Assembly (NCBI GenBank): GCA_018664075.1
Contig: JABJOY010000039.1
Location: 1 to 42,587 of the forward strand
Direction of reading: 5' to 3'
Length of the DNA: 42,587 nt
From: Porticoccaceae bacterium
Lineage (GTDB): Bacteria; Pseudomonadota; Gammaproteobacteria; Pseudomonadales; Porticoccaceae
Shown one piece after another: positions 27,074 through 36,691 of the stretch; within the stretch, counting starts at the first letter, position 1; each line of letters opens with the position of its first letter. The translations under genes and the position numbers were made by a program. The notes beneath the pieces are model-generated. The model was not told where the DNA came from. It saw nothing but the letters and a program-made list of their open reading frames with translations, and made no database searches.

Positions 27074-27148
27074 ATGGGTATCAAAAACAGTGCAGAGATT
27101 TCCAACTTGGTGCGCCAGCGCACCGGCATGGGGCAAAAACAACCATGA
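27074..27148 (+). CDS. 24-codon leader ORF overlapping the HAD phosphatase start (putative)
   Basis: ATG at 27074 follows AGGACAGG and opens a 24-residue basic peptide (MGIKNSAEISNLVRQ...GMGQKQP). Its TGA overlaps the phosphatase ATG as ATGA. It contains the palindrome GGTGCG-CCAG-CGCACC (27109-27124), which could fold as an RNA hairpin about 20 bases before the phosphatase start. The layout fits translational coupling or leader control. Expression is unproven and it may be spurious. Confidence 0.35.
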   Translation: MGIKNSAEISNLVRQRTGMGQKQP

Positions 27149-27966
27149 GACTGATCTTTACCGACCTCGATGGCAGCCTGCTCGACCACAATACCTACAG
27201 TTTTGACCCTGCAGCTGAATTACTGCTGCAGCTTGAACAGCAGCAGATTCCGGTTATTCCAGTGACTAGCAAAACCCGTGCTGAGGTAATGGCTCTGCGG
27301 CAAACCCTGCACAATGAGCATCCATTTATTATTGAAAATGGCGCCGCCATCTGTATCCCTCGTGGGTATTTCCGCCAATGCCCAGAGGGCGCTGAGACGA
27401 TCGACAAGCACTGGTTAATCTGTAAAAGCCAGCCTCGCCGTCAATGGCTGGAGCTGCTGGATGAGGCAGGCCCTGACTTTGCCGACGAGTATCAAACCTT
27501 TAGCTCCATCTGCGCCGACGGAGGCATTGCAGCGCTGGCGGAGATAACTGGTCTTAGTATTGATCAGGCAACTCTGGCCCAGCAGCGAGAATACAGCGAG
27601 CCCATTCAATGGCTGGGTAGTGCTGAGCGCAAAACCGAGTTTATTGCTCGGTTGACCACAGCCGGGGGGCACCTGCTCCAGGGTGGGCGTTTTCTATCTC
27701 TGGGGGGCAATACCAACAAGGGTCTGGCGCTGCTGCAACTGCAGGCTATCTATCAAGCCAATAGCAACCAGCCACACCAATCTATTGCCATCGGCGATAG
27801 CGGCAACGATATAAGCATGCTTGAAGCCGCAGATGCGGCACTGGTTATTGCCTCGGCCAATCATCCTGCGCCAGAGGTCAATCCCCGAGAGCATCTATTT
27901 GTAAGCACAGCCACCGGACCCCATGGTTGGGTCGAAGGGGTAACTGCTTGGCTTGCTGAGGATTAA
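27145..27966 (+). CDS. gpgP: Glucosyl-/mannosyl-3-phosphoglycerate phosphatase (HAD-IIB)
   Basis: A 273-residue haloacid-dehalogenase-superfamily phosphatase of the MpgP/YedP group. Motif I is FTDLDGSLLD with nucleophile D7 and D9. Motif IV is IGDSGNDISMLEAAD near residue 220. VTSKTRAEV and IIENGAAICIPRGYF are typical of MpgP. The neighbour is a GT81 glucosyl-3-phosphoglycerate synthase, so I infer the substrate is glucosyl-3-phosphoglycerate, giving glucosylglycerate, an osmolyte. Its start overlaps a 24-codon leader ORF. It is the first enzyme gene of a three-gene plus-strand operon. Mannosyl specificity is the alternative. Confidence 0.87.
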   Translation: MRLIFTDLDGSLLDHNTYSFDPAAELLLQLEQQQIPVIPVTSKTRAEVMALRQTLHNEHPFIIENGAAICIPRGYFRQCPEGAETIDKHWLICKSQPRRQWLELLDEAGPDFADEYQTFSSICADGGIAALAEITGLSIDQATLAQQREYSEPIQWLGSAERKTEFIARLTTAGGHLLQGGRFLSLGGNTNKGLALLQLQAIYQANSNQPHQSIAIGDSGNDISMLEAADAALVIASANHPAPEVNPREHLFVSTATGPHGWVEGVTAWLAED

Positions 27967-27998
27967 TCACAACCTTTACTACTTAAACTGAGAAACCT

Positions 27999-29222
27999 AT
28001 GGGCGACTTTCACCAAAACGGAAATATCACCACCTTACACAACCTGTCCCGCCGACCTCTGGCGGAGATGGAAGAGGAGCTGTTTTCCTTCTCCAAAACC
28101 AGGCCCATGGGGCTTATTCTTCCATCGCTGTTTTCCGAGCTGGAAGGAGAAGCTATGCCAAATATTATTAAAGAACTCAGGCAGGTACCCTATCTCAGCC
28201 AGATCGTCATCGGCCTGGATCGCGCCGATGAGAGTCAATACCGAGAGGCCCTGGCATTTTTCTCAACATTGCCTCAGCAACATCGCGTGTTATGGAATGA
28301 TGGCCCGCGACTCAAAGCACTGGACAAAAAATTACAGGCTCTGGATCTGGCCCCTAAGGAGCTGGGTAAAGGCCGCAATGTCTGGTACTGCATGGGCTAC
28401 ACATTAGCCTCAAACAAGGCAGAATCTGTCGCCCTCCATGACTGCGATATCACCACCTACAGCCGCGAGCTATTGGCCCGGCTGATATACCCGGTCGCCA
28501 ACCCGCGATTTAACTACGAGTTCTGCAAAGGCTATTACGCCCGCGTGGCCAATGGCAAAATCAATGGCCGGGTTTCAAGACTGCTGGTTTCACCGCTGCT
28601 GGGCGCGTTAAAAAAGACTGTGGGTCCCACAGACTACTTAAATTATATGGACAGCTACCGTTACCCATTGGCCGGGGAATTTTCCTTTCGCCGGGATGTA
28701 CTCAACGATATCCGCATACCCAGTGACTGGGGTTTGGAAATTGGCGTGCTCTCCGAAATGTATCGCAACTATGCCAAAAGCCGACTCTGCCAGGTGGATA
28801 TCGCCGACAACTATGATCACAAACATCAGAAGCTCTCCCTGGATAATGATGCGGATGGGCTGTCAAAAATGTCTATCGATATCGCCAAGGCACTGTTCCG
28901 CAAACTGGCCACCCAGGGTGAAGTCTTCAGCACCGAAGCCTTCCGCTCCCTCAAGGCAACCTATTACCGGCTGGCTCTAGATACCATTGAGACCTGTCAC
29001 AACGACGCCATTATGAATGGACTGACATTGGATATTCACGAAGAGGAATTGGCGGTAGAAATGTTTGCCAAAAATATTATTAAGGCCGGTGAAGTGTTTT
29101 TTAATGCACCAATGGAAAGGCCATTTATACCTAGCTGGAATCGAGTCGTCAGTGCCATCCCGGATATCTTTGAGCAACTGGTCGAGGCGGTTGAAGCAGA
29201 CAATAAAGAGTTTGCCCAATAA
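27999..29222 (+). CDS. gpgS: Glucosyl-3-phosphoglycerate synthase (GT81)
   Basis: A 407-residue retaining glycosyltransferase joining glucose from an NDP-glucose donor to 3-phosphoglycerate. The metal/nucleotide DxD motif is D148-C149-D150 ([10 protein letters not shown]). [22 protein letters not shown], and [13 protein letters not shown] followed by [11 protein letters not shown] are characteristic of bacterial and archaeal GpgS. It lies 32 bases after the phosphatase and its stop codon overlaps the next start by one base (TAATG), so the three genes are coupled. It supplies the substrate for the upstream HAD phosphatase. Acceptor and donor are inferred from family. Confidence 0.88.
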   Translation: MGDFHQNGNITTLHNLSRRPLAEMEEELFSFSKTRPMGLILPSLFSELEGEAMPNIIKELRQVPYLSQIVIGLDRADESQYREALAFFSTLPQQHRVLWNDGPRLKALDKKLQALDLAPKELGKGRNVWYCMGYTLASNKAESVALHDCDITTYSRELLARLIYPVANPRFNYEFCKGYYARVANGKINGRVSRLLVSPLLGALKKTVGPTDYLNYMDSYRYPLAGEFSFRRDVLNDIRIPSDWGLEIGVLSEMYRNYAKSRLCQVDIADNYDHKHQKLSLDNDADGLSKMSIDIAKALFRKLATQGEVFSTEAFRSLKATYYRLALDTIETCHNDAIMNGLTLDIHEEELAVEMFAKNIIKAGEVFFNAPMERPFIPSWNRVVSAIPDIFEQLVEAVEADNKEFAQ

Positions 29223-30976
29223 TGGAAAATTTACTGCCAGCAAAAGTCCAGCAACATCTTGAACTGATCTACCGGGATACAGAAGTGACTGATCTCGGGG
29301 ATCTGAGCAATCAACTGATCGAACTGATGGGCCTGACCGATAAAGAGATGATTGAAAATTCCAGTATCAATCATTGGGATGAAACCCACAGTTTGGTAAT
29401 CACCTACGGCGACTCAGTGCTGCAGGACAACACAAAGCCCCTGCAAACATTAAAACGGTTTTTAGATAAGTACCTGCGCAGTTCAATCAGTGGCGTGCAT
29501 ATTCTGCCCTTCTACCCCTTTACCTCCGATGATGGTTTTTCCGTTATGGACTATTCCAGCGTCAATGAGTCCCTGGGTGACTGGAGCCATATCAATACCA
29601 TTGCCAATGACTATGCACTGATGGCCGACCTAGTTATCAACCATTGCTCCGCCCGCAGCCTGTGGTTTGAAAATTTTACCAAAGGGCGGGACCCAGGCCG
29701 TGGATTTTTCTTTACCGCTAGCCCAGAGGATGACCTTAGTGCCGTGGTGCGTCCGCGCACCAATAATCTATTGCGGCAAGTTGAGACCCCAGAGGGAACC
29801 CAGTATGTCTGGTGCACATTTAGCCATGATCAGGTTGACCTGAACTTTCGCAATCCCCTAGTGCTCAAGCAGTTTCTCAGCATTATTAAACAGTATCTGG
29901 ACAATGGCGTGCGCATCTTCCGTCTCGATGCGATTGCTTTTCTTTGGAAGGAGATTGGCACCAACTGCCTCAATCTGGAACAGACCCATGAGATGGTGCG
30001 GCTGTTTCGCACCCTCATCGAACAGGCCCAGCACGATGCCATCATTATTACCGAAACCAACATTCCCAACCGGGAAAATCTCGCCTACTTTGGCAATGCC
30101 GACGAAGCTCATTGCGTCTATAACTTCTCCCTGCCACCGCTGCTGGTGAACAGCTTAGTGACCGGCAGCTGTGTCTACCTCAAGCAATGGATGATGAGCA
30201 TGCCACCGGCGCGCAACGGAACTGCCTACTTTAACTTTGTCGCCTCCCACGATGGTATTGGCTTAAGGCCAGCAGAGGGACTGTTGAGTGATGCCGAGAT
30301 CAATACATTGGTTGAAACCATGCAGGGCTTTGGCGGCCATGTCTCCTGGCGGGCACTGGATAATGGCGGCAGCAAACCCTATGAAATTAATATCGCCTTG
30401 TTTGATGCACTGCAGGGCACAGTACATGGCCCGGACGATCTTGGCTTACAGCGGTTTGTTTGCGCCCACGCTATTATGCTAGGTTTAGAAGGTATTCCCG
30501 CCCTATATATTCACAGCCTGCTGGGCACCCACAATGATCATCAGCGGGTTGAGAACAGCGGCCATAACCGCGCGATCAACCGCCACCAATGGGATTACAA
30601 TCAGCTTGAGGCATTGCTGGCGGATCCGCACAGCAGTCACCACCAGACCTACAATCAACTTAAAAAGCTGCTTAAAATACGCCGACGACAAAGCGCATTT
30701 CATCCCAATGCCACTCAGTTCACCTTGCATCTCGGCGACCAGCTGTTTGGCTTCTGGCGCCAGAGCCTAGACCGCCAGCAGAGCATATTCTGTATCAGCA
30801 ACATCAGCAATCAGGTACAAACATTATCCTTTGCCGCGATTAATCTGATCGACAATGAACAGTGGCAGGATCTGATTACCGGCCAGCCCTGTGCTTTAGA
30901 AACCCATGACTCAGGTGAACAGGGGATGCACATGCAGCCTTACCAAACGGTTTGGATTACTAACAGCCCTGCATAG
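29222..30976 (+). CDS. GH13_18 sucrose-phosphorylase-like enzyme, probably glucosylglycerate phosphorylase
   Basis: A 584-residue GH13 subfamily-18 glycoside phosphorylase with an intact catalytic triad: nucleophile D236 ([10 protein letters not shown]), acid/base E278 (IITETNIPN) and transition-state D344 ([10 protein letters not shown]). Automated annotation would say sucrose phosphorylase. Characterised glucosylglycerate phosphorylases belong to the same subfamily. The translational overlap with gpgS and the phosphatase argues that this enzyme releases glucose-1-phosphate and glycerate from glucosylglycerate. No sucrose transport or fructokinase genes are nearby. This specificity is inference from context. 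Confidence 0.85.
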   Translation: MENLLPAKVQQHLELIYRDTEVTDLGDLSNQLIELMGLTDKEMIENSSINHWDETHSLVITYGDSVLQDNTKPLQTLKRFLDKYLRSSISGVHILPFYPFTSDDGFSVMDYSSVNESLGDWSHINTIANDYALMADLVINHCSARSLWFENFTKGRDPGRGFFFTASPEDDLSAVVRPRTNNLLRQVETPEGTQYVWCTFSHDQVDLNFRNPLVLKQFLSIIKQYLDNGVRIFRLDAIAFLWKEIGTNCLNLEQTHEMVRLFRTLIEQAQHDAIIITETNIPNRENLAYFGNADEAHCVYNFSLPPLLVNSLVTGSCVYLKQWMMSMPPARNGTAYFNFVASHDGIGLRPAEGLLSDAEINTLVETMQGFGGHVSWRALDNGGSKPYEINIALFDALQGTVHGPDDLGLQRFVCAHAIMLGLEGIPALYIHSLLGTHNDHQRVENSGHNRAINRHQWDYNQLEALLADPHSSHHQTYNQLKKLLKIRRRQSAFHPNATQFTLHLGDQLFGFWRQSLDRQQSIFCISNISNQVQTLSFAAINLIDNEQWQDLITGQPCALETHDSGEQGMHMQPYQTVWITNSPA

Positions 30977-31041
30977 GGAACAGGAGCGACATTAAGTTAT
31001 ATATGCAGCTTATGTGGAATTTGCTCAGCACCATAGCTATA

Positions 31042-31057
31042 CTGTTTGTATATACAG
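31042..31057. promoter_or_regulatory. LexA (SOS) box upstream of dnaE2
   Basis: CTGT-TTGTATAT-ACAG, again with the ATACTGT / ACAGTAT extended arms seen at the imuA box, and with the same following TTTA. It ends 30 bases before the dnaE2 ATG at 31088. Confidence 0.92.
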
Positions 31058-31087
31058 TATTTATTCCTAATAGCAGTTGTATACCTT

Positions 31088-34000
31088 ATGGCCTATGCCG
31101 AACTTCATTGCGTCAGCAACTTCACGTTTCTGCGCGGGGCTTCCCACCCTCGGGAATTAGTTGAGACTGCCAGCGCGCTGGGCTACACAGCGCTGGCTAT
31201 TACCGACGAATGCTCATTGGCCGGAGTGGTTAAAGCCCATGTCGCCGCCCTGGGCTGCGGCCTGCCATTAATTGTTGGCGCCGAGTTTCAGTTTGAAGGC
31301 CAGCGTCTTATAGCACTGGTCAGCAATCGCCAATCCTATGGCGAGCTATCGGCATTAATAACTCTGGCCCGCAGACGCAGCAGCAAAGGCGAGTATCGCC
31401 TCGAATGGCCAGACTTTAGCGGCAAGCTACCCAACACCTTATTAATCTGGTTGCCCAGCGGTGATCTTGAGCCCGACCATCAAGTGGGTGAGCGCCTGAG
31501 TTACTGGTTTAAAGATCGACTGTGGATTGGCGTCGAGCACCTGCTGGATGGCAACGAAACCTATCAATATTACTATTACCGCAATCTGGCTGCCCTGTGG
31601 CAACTGCCGATGGTCGCCTGCGGCGATGTGCATATGCACAGCAAAGAGCGCAGTGCATTGCAGGACACATTGACCGCCATTCACCATAACTGCTCCGTGA
31701 TGGAGCTGGGCGACCGGCGCTTCCCCAATGCCGAGCGGCGCCTGCGCAGCCTGCCCCATCTTGAGAAACTGTACCCCGCTGCTCTGCTGGCAGAGACATT
31801 AACCATTGCCAACCGCTGCCAGTTTAGCCTTGAAGAACTGCGCTACGAATACCCTAACAACGTAGTGCCAAGCCATTTAACCCCAGCAGAACAGCTGCGA
31901 CTATTGACCGAGCAAGGGGCCAAAAAACGCTGGCCTAAGGGCCTGTCTGCAAGCGTGCGCCAGCAGATTGAATATGAGCTTAAGGTGATAGAACAGCTGC
32001 ACTACGAATGTTATTTTTTAACCGTTCATGATCTGGTTGCCTTTGCCCGCAGCCGGGATATTCTCTGCCAAGGCCGTGGTTCCGCTGCCAACTCTGTGGT
32101 CTGCTACTGCCTGTTTATCACCGAAGTCTCCCCGGATCAGGTGTCATTATTATTTGAGCGCTTTATCTCCACCGAGCGCAACGAACCCCCGGATATAGAT
32201 GTGGACTTTGAGCACGAGCGCCGTGAAGAAGTTATTCAATATATCTACCAGCGCTACAGCCGCGAGCACGCTGCTCTGGCCGCCACAGTTATCACCTACA
32301 GGCCCCGCAGCGCAGTACGCGATGTGGGCAAAGCTCTGGGGCTGGACCCGTTGCTTATCGAACAACTCAGCCAGTCATTATCCTGGTGGGATCGCAGCGG
32401 TGACCTGCAAGCGCAGTTTGAAAAAGCCGGTGCCCGGGGTCATATGGCCGAGCATTTTTATAATCTGTTGCAAGAGATCCTCGGCTTCCCCCGCCACCTG
32501 TCTCAGCATGTTGGCGGCTTTATTATCACCAAGAGTCCCATCAGCACCTTGGTGCCAGTGGAAAACGCCAGTATGCCCGAGCGCACAGTGATTCAGTGGG
32601 ACAAAGAGGATATCGAAGCCCTGGGCCTGCTTAAAATCGATATTCTGGCTCTGGGTATGTTGACCGCCATTCATCGCTGCTTCGATCTAATTCGCAGTCA
32701 TCAGGGCACCGAACTCAGCATGCAGTCTATACCCAAAGATGACACAGCCACCTTCGATATGCTGTGCAAAGCCGATTCTATCGGCGTATTTCAGATTGAA
32801 TCCCGGGCACAGATGGCCATGCTGCCGAGACTAAAGCCGCGCAACTTTTATGATCTGGTTATTGAAATCGCCATAGTTCGGCCCGGGCCTATTCAGGGCG
32901 GCATGGTGCACCCCTACCTCAAACGCCGCCAGGGACTGGAGCAGGTCACCTACCCCCACCCGGATATTAAAAATGTACTTGAGCGTACCTTGGGTATTCC
33001 AGTATTTCAGGAGCAGGTAATCAGGCTGGCTATGGTTGCCGCAGGCTTTAGTGGTGGCGAAGCCGATCAGCTGCGCCGAGCCATGGCCAGCTGGGGCAAA
33101 GGTGGCGAGCGCAACAATCAGCTACTGGGGTTTCAGCAAAAATTAACCGATGGCATGTTGGCCCGAGGCTACACATTAGACTTTGCCGAACGGCTATTCC
33201 GCCAGATTCAGGGCTTTGGGGTCTATGGCTTTCCCGAATCCCACTCCGCCAGCTTCGCCCTGCTGGCCTACGTCTCCGCCTGGCTAAAATGCCATTACCC
33301 CGCCGCCTTCTGCTGCGCCATTATGAACAGCCAGCCCATGGGCTTTTACAGCCCCTCCCAGCTGGTACAGGATGCTCAGCGCCATGGCATAGAGGTCAGG
33401 CCCATAGATGTGCTTCACAGCCAATGGGATCACAGTCTTGAGGGTGATATTAATAACCCCAGCCTGCGTCTGGGGTTTCGTTTGATCAAAGGTTTTTCCC
33501 ACCGGGCTGCCCAGGTAATTATCCGCACTGACCGGCAGTTTATTAATATCCCCCAACTCACCAGCAAAACCAGACTGTCTCAGGCTGATCTAAGCCTGCT
33601 TAGCAGCGCCGGTGCCCTGGCTTCCATCAGCAGCAACCGTCGCCAGGCTCATTGGCAGGCTCTGGCCACAGATCCCAGGGAACAGCTATTACCCATGGAC
33701 CACAGCCTGGCGCCCCTGCAGCCTCCCAGTGAAACCGAAGAGCTATATGCCGACTACAGCAATACGGGGCTGTCTCTGGGCCGTCACCCAATGGAGCTAC
33801 TGCGCGAGCAGTTTCCGGTTTTCCGGCAGTGCAAACGCCATATTGATCTAGCCGATCTGGGCCACCGTCGCTTTGTGCGTATCGCCGGATTAGTGACCGG
33901 CAAGCAGCGCCCGGGCACCGCCTCCGGCGTAGTGTTTTTAACCCTGGAAGATGAGACCGGCAATAGCAATGTAGTGGTTTGGCAGAGCGTGCAGAAAACC

Positions 34001-34135
34001 TGCCGGCAGGCCCTCCTAAAGGCACAGCTGCTGATGGTTAAAGGCGTGGTAGAAACTGATGGCGCTGTGGTACATGTGATTGCCCAAGAGTTGACTGATT
34101 GCTCTGAGCTATTGGCGCGGGATCGGGTTGGTTAG
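31088..34135 (+). CDS. dnaE2: Error-prone DNA polymerase III alpha subunit DnaE2 (ImuC)
   Basis: A 1015-residue C-family polymerase performing SOS-induced translesion synthesis with ImuA/ImuB. I start at ATG 31088 (MAYAELHCVSNFTFLRG). The longer frame begins inside the LexA box and is rejected. Domains in order: PHP (1 to ~270), palm with GRGSAANSVVCY and PDIDVDFEHERREEVI (~325-380), RPGPIQGGMVHPYL and fingers (~600-750), and an OB fold near the end (RRFVRIAGLVTGKQRPG). It is shorter than replicative DnaE (~1160), as usual for DnaE2. It stands alone behind its own LexA box, about 5.8 kb from imuB. Confidence 0.95.
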   Translation: MAYAELHCVSNFTFLRGASHPRELVETASALGYTALAITDECSLAGVVKAHVAALGCGLPLIVGAEFQFEGQRLIALVSNRQSYGELSALITLARRRSSKGEYRLEWPDFSGKLPNTLLIWLPSGDLEPDHQVGERLSYWFKDRLWIGVEHLLDGNETYQYYYYRNLAALWQLPMVACGDVHMHSKERSALQDTLTAIHHNCSVMELGDRRFPNAERRLRSLPHLEKLYPAALLAETLTIANRCQFSLEELRYEYPNNVVPSHLTPAEQLRLLTEQGAKKRWPKGLSASVRQQIEYELKVIEQLHYECYFLTVHDLVAFARSRDILCQGRGSAANSVVCYCLFITEVSPDQVSLLFERFISTERNEPPDIDVDFEHERREEVIQYIYQRYSREHAALAATVITYRPRSAVRDVGKALGLDPLLIEQLSQSLSWWDRSGDLQAQFEKAGARGHMAEHFYNLLQEILGFPRHLSQHVGGFIITKSPISTLVPVENASMPERTVIQWDKEDIEALGLLKIDILALGMLTAIHRCFDLIRSHQGTELSMQSIPKDDTATFDMLCKADSIGVFQIESRAQMAMLPRLKPRNFYDLVIEIAIVRPGPIQGGMVHPYLKRRQGLEQVTYPHPDIKNVLERTLGIPVFQEQVIRLAMVAAGFSGGEADQLRRAMASWGKGGERNNQLLGFQQKLTDGMLARGYTLDFAERLFRQIQGFGVYGFPESHSASFALLAYVSAWLKCHYPAAFCCAIMNSQPMGFYSPSQLVQDAQRHGIEVRPIDVLHSQWDHSLEGDINNPSLRLGFRLIKGFSHRAAQVIIRTDRQFINIPQLTSKTRLSQADLSLLSSAGALASISSNRRQAHWQALATDPREQLLPMDHSLAPLQPPSETEELYADYSNTGLSLGRHPMELLREQFPVFRQCKRHIDLADLGHRRFVRIAGLVTGKQRPGTASGVVFLTLEDETGNSNVVVWQSVQKTCRQALLKAQLLMVKGVVETDGAVVHVIAQELTDCSELLARDRVG

Positions 34136-34180
34136 CGACGAGGGATTCTGACCCCCGGGTCAATAACTACTTCCCACAGG

Positions 34181-34204
34181 CTACAGCCACTCTGTTGGCT
34201 GTAG
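34181..34204 (+). other. Hairpin between dnaE2 and the SDR gene
   Basis: A perfect 8-bp stem, ctacagcc / ggctgtag, with an 8-base loop, 45 bases after dnaE2. No T-run follows, so it is not a standard intrinsic terminator. A third half-copy, ctacagcc, lies about 30 bases further on. Role unknown: weak terminator or operator. Confidence 0.4.
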
Positions 34205-34286
34205 TAGGATGGAAACCATCAAAGCGCCAACTACAGCCGTATAAAAAGCTTAAAACAACAGAGCGCTATATAAAGGGGTAATCGCC

Positions 34287-35219
34287 ATGAAAAACTTCTC
34301 CAACAAAGTCGCCGTTATCACTGGTGCAGGCTCAGGTATGGGCCGCTATCTGGCAATACTGTTAGCCAGAGCAGGCGCCAATATAGCCGCCTGCGAGATC
34401 AATCAAGCTACTCTGGCCGAAACTGTGGCCATGTTGGCCGAGTACAATGTAAAGGTCAGCAGCCATATACTGGATGTGGCCGATAAAGCCGCGGTTGAAG
34501 CATTGCCCGAGCAAGTAATTGCCCAGCATGGGGCTGTTGATCTGGTGTTTAACAATGCTGGGGTAACCGTTGATTCCACCTTTGAAGACCTCTCTGAAGA
34601 TGACTGGGACTGGGTGTTTAATATCAACCTGCAGGCTGTTATCAACTCCAGCCGCGCCTTTTTACCCCATTTAAAAACCCGCCCAGAAGCCGCCCTAATC
34701 AATACCTCGTCTATCTTTGGCATGATTACTTTGCAGCGACAGTCGGTCTACCATACCGCCAAATTTGCCGTGCGCGGCTTTACCGAGTGCCTTGCCAAAG
34801 AAATGAAAGGCAGCAATGTGCAGATTCACTGCGTACACCCAGGGCATATAGGCACCAATATTGTTACCAATGCGCGTATGAACAAAAGCGAAGAGTCTGC
34901 CAGCTCCATGGAGCGCCTGGTGGGCAAGGTAATGGGGCTTGGCAATAGCCAGGAGGAACTGGCTGCTTTCTTCCGCAACAATGGCATGCATGCCAGCCGC
35001 GCCTCGCAGATTATTCTCGATGGCGTACGCAAAAACCGCAGCCGCATTATGGTCGGTACCGACGCCAAGCTAATGGATCTATTCCAGCGCCTAACCCCCA
35101 TGCACTATGAGATGCTGTTTCCATTATTCACCCTGCCCCTGACCTTGCTGCGCAATAAAAAACCCATCGCAGGCATGCCCGTCGAAAGCAGCGAACAGGC
35201 CATTAAACGGACCGCTTAA
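34287..35219 (+). CDS. Short-chain dehydrogenase/reductase
   Basis: A 310-residue classical SDR with an NAD(P)-binding Rossmann fold. Cofactor motif TGAGSGMG is at 12-19, NNAG at 89-92, catalytic serine in NTSS (141/142), and Y155-x3-K159 (YHTAKF). The C-terminal ~60 residues extend beyond the minimal SDR fold and contain a hydrophobic stretch (LFPLFTLPLTLL), suggesting membrane or lipid association. GGGG ribosome site. Two bases separate its stop from the flavin monooxygenase start, so an alcohol/ketone oxidation pair is likely. Substrate unknown. Confidence 0.9.
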   Translation: MKNFSNKVAVITGAGSGMGRYLAILLARAGANIAACEINQATLAETVAMLAEYNVKVSSHILDVADKAAVEALPEQVIAQHGAVDLVFNNAGVTVDSTFEDLSEDDWDWVFNINLQAVINSSRAFLPHLKTRPEAALINTSSIFGMITLQRQSVYHTAKFAVRGFTECLAKEMKGSNVQIHCVHPGHIGTNIVTNARMNKSEESASSMERLVGKVMGLGNSQEELAAFFRNNGMHASRASQIILDGVRKNRSRIMVGTDAKLMDLFQRLTPMHYEMLFPLFTLPLTLLRNKKPIAGMPVESSEQAIKRTA

Positions 35220-35221
35220 GC

Positions 35222-36691
35222 ATGGAACATAGAGACGTTATTATTGTAGGCGCTGGCCTTACCGGTATTGGCGCAGCATACCACCTGAGCGACAAATGCC
35301 CGGATCGCAGTTATCTGCTGCTGGAGTCACGCCAGGCTATGGGCGGCACCTGGGACCTGTTCCGCTACCCCGGTATCCGCAGCGACAGTGATATGCACAC
35401 ATTGGGCTACAGCTTTAAGCCCTGGGAAAGCAAAAAAGCCATTGCCGATGGCCCCGCTATTCTCAAATATGTACGCGAGACTGCGGCAGAAAATAATATC
35501 GAGCAGCATATTCGCTATGGCCACCGGTTAATCAGCGCCAGCTGGTGCTCAAAGCAGTCATTGTGGACATTGGATATACGCCAAGATAACAGCGATGCGC
35601 TGGTGCAAATGACCTGTAATTTTCTCTATATGTGCGCCGGCTACTACAACTATGATCAGCCCCATGACCCCCAGTTTCCCGAGGTGGACGCCTATAAAGG
35701 CAGGCTGGTTCACCCACAGTTTTGGCCCAAAGACCTCGACTATCAAGACAAGCGCGTAGTGATTATTGGCTCTGGCGCCACCGCCATGACCCTGCTACCC
35801 GCCATGACCGACAAAGCCAAGCAGGTCACCATGCTGCAGCGCTCGCCTACCTATGTGGTGACCCGCCCCTCCGAAGACTGGTTTGCCAACAGCCTGCGTA
35901 AAATCTTGCCGGCCATTTGGGCCTATGCCATTACGCGGGTCAGAAATGCCCTGTTTCAGGAAGTGCTGTTTAAGCTGTCGCAAGCCTTTCCCAAAGCCGC
36001 CAAAAGCTTTTTTATTGGCGAGGTGCGCAAGAAACTCGGCAAAGACTACGATGTCGACAAGCACTTTACCCCCAAGTATTTCCCCTGGGACCAGCGCCTC
36101 TGTCTAGTGCCCGATGAAGATATGTTCAACGCCATTAACAGTGGCGGCGCCAATGTAGTCACTGAGCATATTAAACGCTTTACCCAGACCGGTATTGAGC
36201 TAGAGACCGGCGAGCATCTAGAGGCAGATATTATTGTCAGTGCCACCGGCTTGAGACTATTGGTGATGGGCGGCGCCACATTTACCGTCGACGGCCAAGC
36301 TATCGACTTCTCTAGCAAAACCACCTACAAAGGGCTTATGGTTTCCGATGTGCCCAACATGGTCAGCATCTTTGGCTATATTAATGCCTCCTGGACATTG
36401 CGCGCCGACCTGGCCGCCGAATGGGTATGCCGGTCTCTCAACCATATGAACAGCACCCAGACCAGCAAAATGGTGCCTGTGGTACCAGAATCATTAAAAG
36501 ATATGCCCACCAAAGACTGGATAGCCGACTTTCCAGCCGGTTATATGCAGCGCAGTATGCACCTGCAACCCAGACAGGGTGATCAGGCGCCCTGGGTAAA
36601 TAGCCAAAATTTCCGCAAAGAACGGGCGCTGTTTGGTAAACCTATAGACTCTGATGAGGCGTTGCATTTTAGTGCTGTAACCAATGCATAA
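35222..36691 (+). CDS. Flavin-containing (Baeyer-Villiger-type) monooxygenase
   Basis: A 489-residue FAD/NADPH enzyme. It has two dinucleotide-binding motifs: GAGLTGIGAAYHL near residue 10 and VVIIGSGATAMTL near 178. The MGGTWDLFRYPGIRSDSDMHTLGYSFKPW-type FAD region lies between (here MGGTWDLFRYPG and SDSDMHTLG). The fingerprint YKGRLVHPQFWP approximates FxGxxxHxxxWP of Baeyer-Villiger monooxygenases. It oxidises ketones or soft heteroatoms with O2. It is coupled to the upstream SDR, a classic alcohol-to-ketone-to-ester order, and overlaps the downstream TrmK-like gene by eight bases. Substrate not readable. Confidence 0.9.
   Translation: MEHRDVIIVGAGLTGIGAAYHLSDKCPDRSYLLLESRQAMGGTWDLFRYPGIRSDSDMHTLGYSFKPWESKKAIADGPAILKYVRETAAENNIEQHIRYGHRLISASWCSKQSLWTLDIRQDNSDALVQMTCNFLYMCAGYYNYDQPHDPQFPEVDAYKGRLVHPQFWPKDLDYQDKRVVIIGSGATAMTLLPAMTDKAKQVTMLQRSPTYVVTRPSEDWFANSLRKILPAIWAYAITRVRNALFQEVLFKLSQAFPKAAKSFFIGEVRKKLGKDYDVDKHFTPKYFPWDQRLCLVPDEDMFNAINSGGANVVTEHIKRFTQTGIELETGEHLEADIIVSATGLRLLVMGGATFTVDGQAIDFSSKTTYKGLMVSDVPNMVSIFGYINASWTLRADLAAEWVCRSLNHMNSTQTSKMVPVVPESLKDMPTKDWIADFPAGYMQRSMHLQPRQGDQAPWVNSQNFRKERALFGKPIDSDEALHFSAVTNA

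Noticed and set aside
27109-27124. GGTGCG-CCAG-CGCACC considered as an NtrC binding site.
   Set aside because: The half-sites face the wrong way relative to the TGCACC...GGTGCA consensus; treated as a possible RNA hairpin instead.
29222-30976. Plain sucrose phosphorylase call.
   Set aside because: Overlap with gpgS and lack of sucrose-use genes make glucosylglycerate the better-supported substrate, though unproven.
31046-31087. N-terminal extension of DnaE2 starting at a TTG.
   Set aside because: It begins inside the LexA box; MAYAELHC at 31088 is the family-like start.
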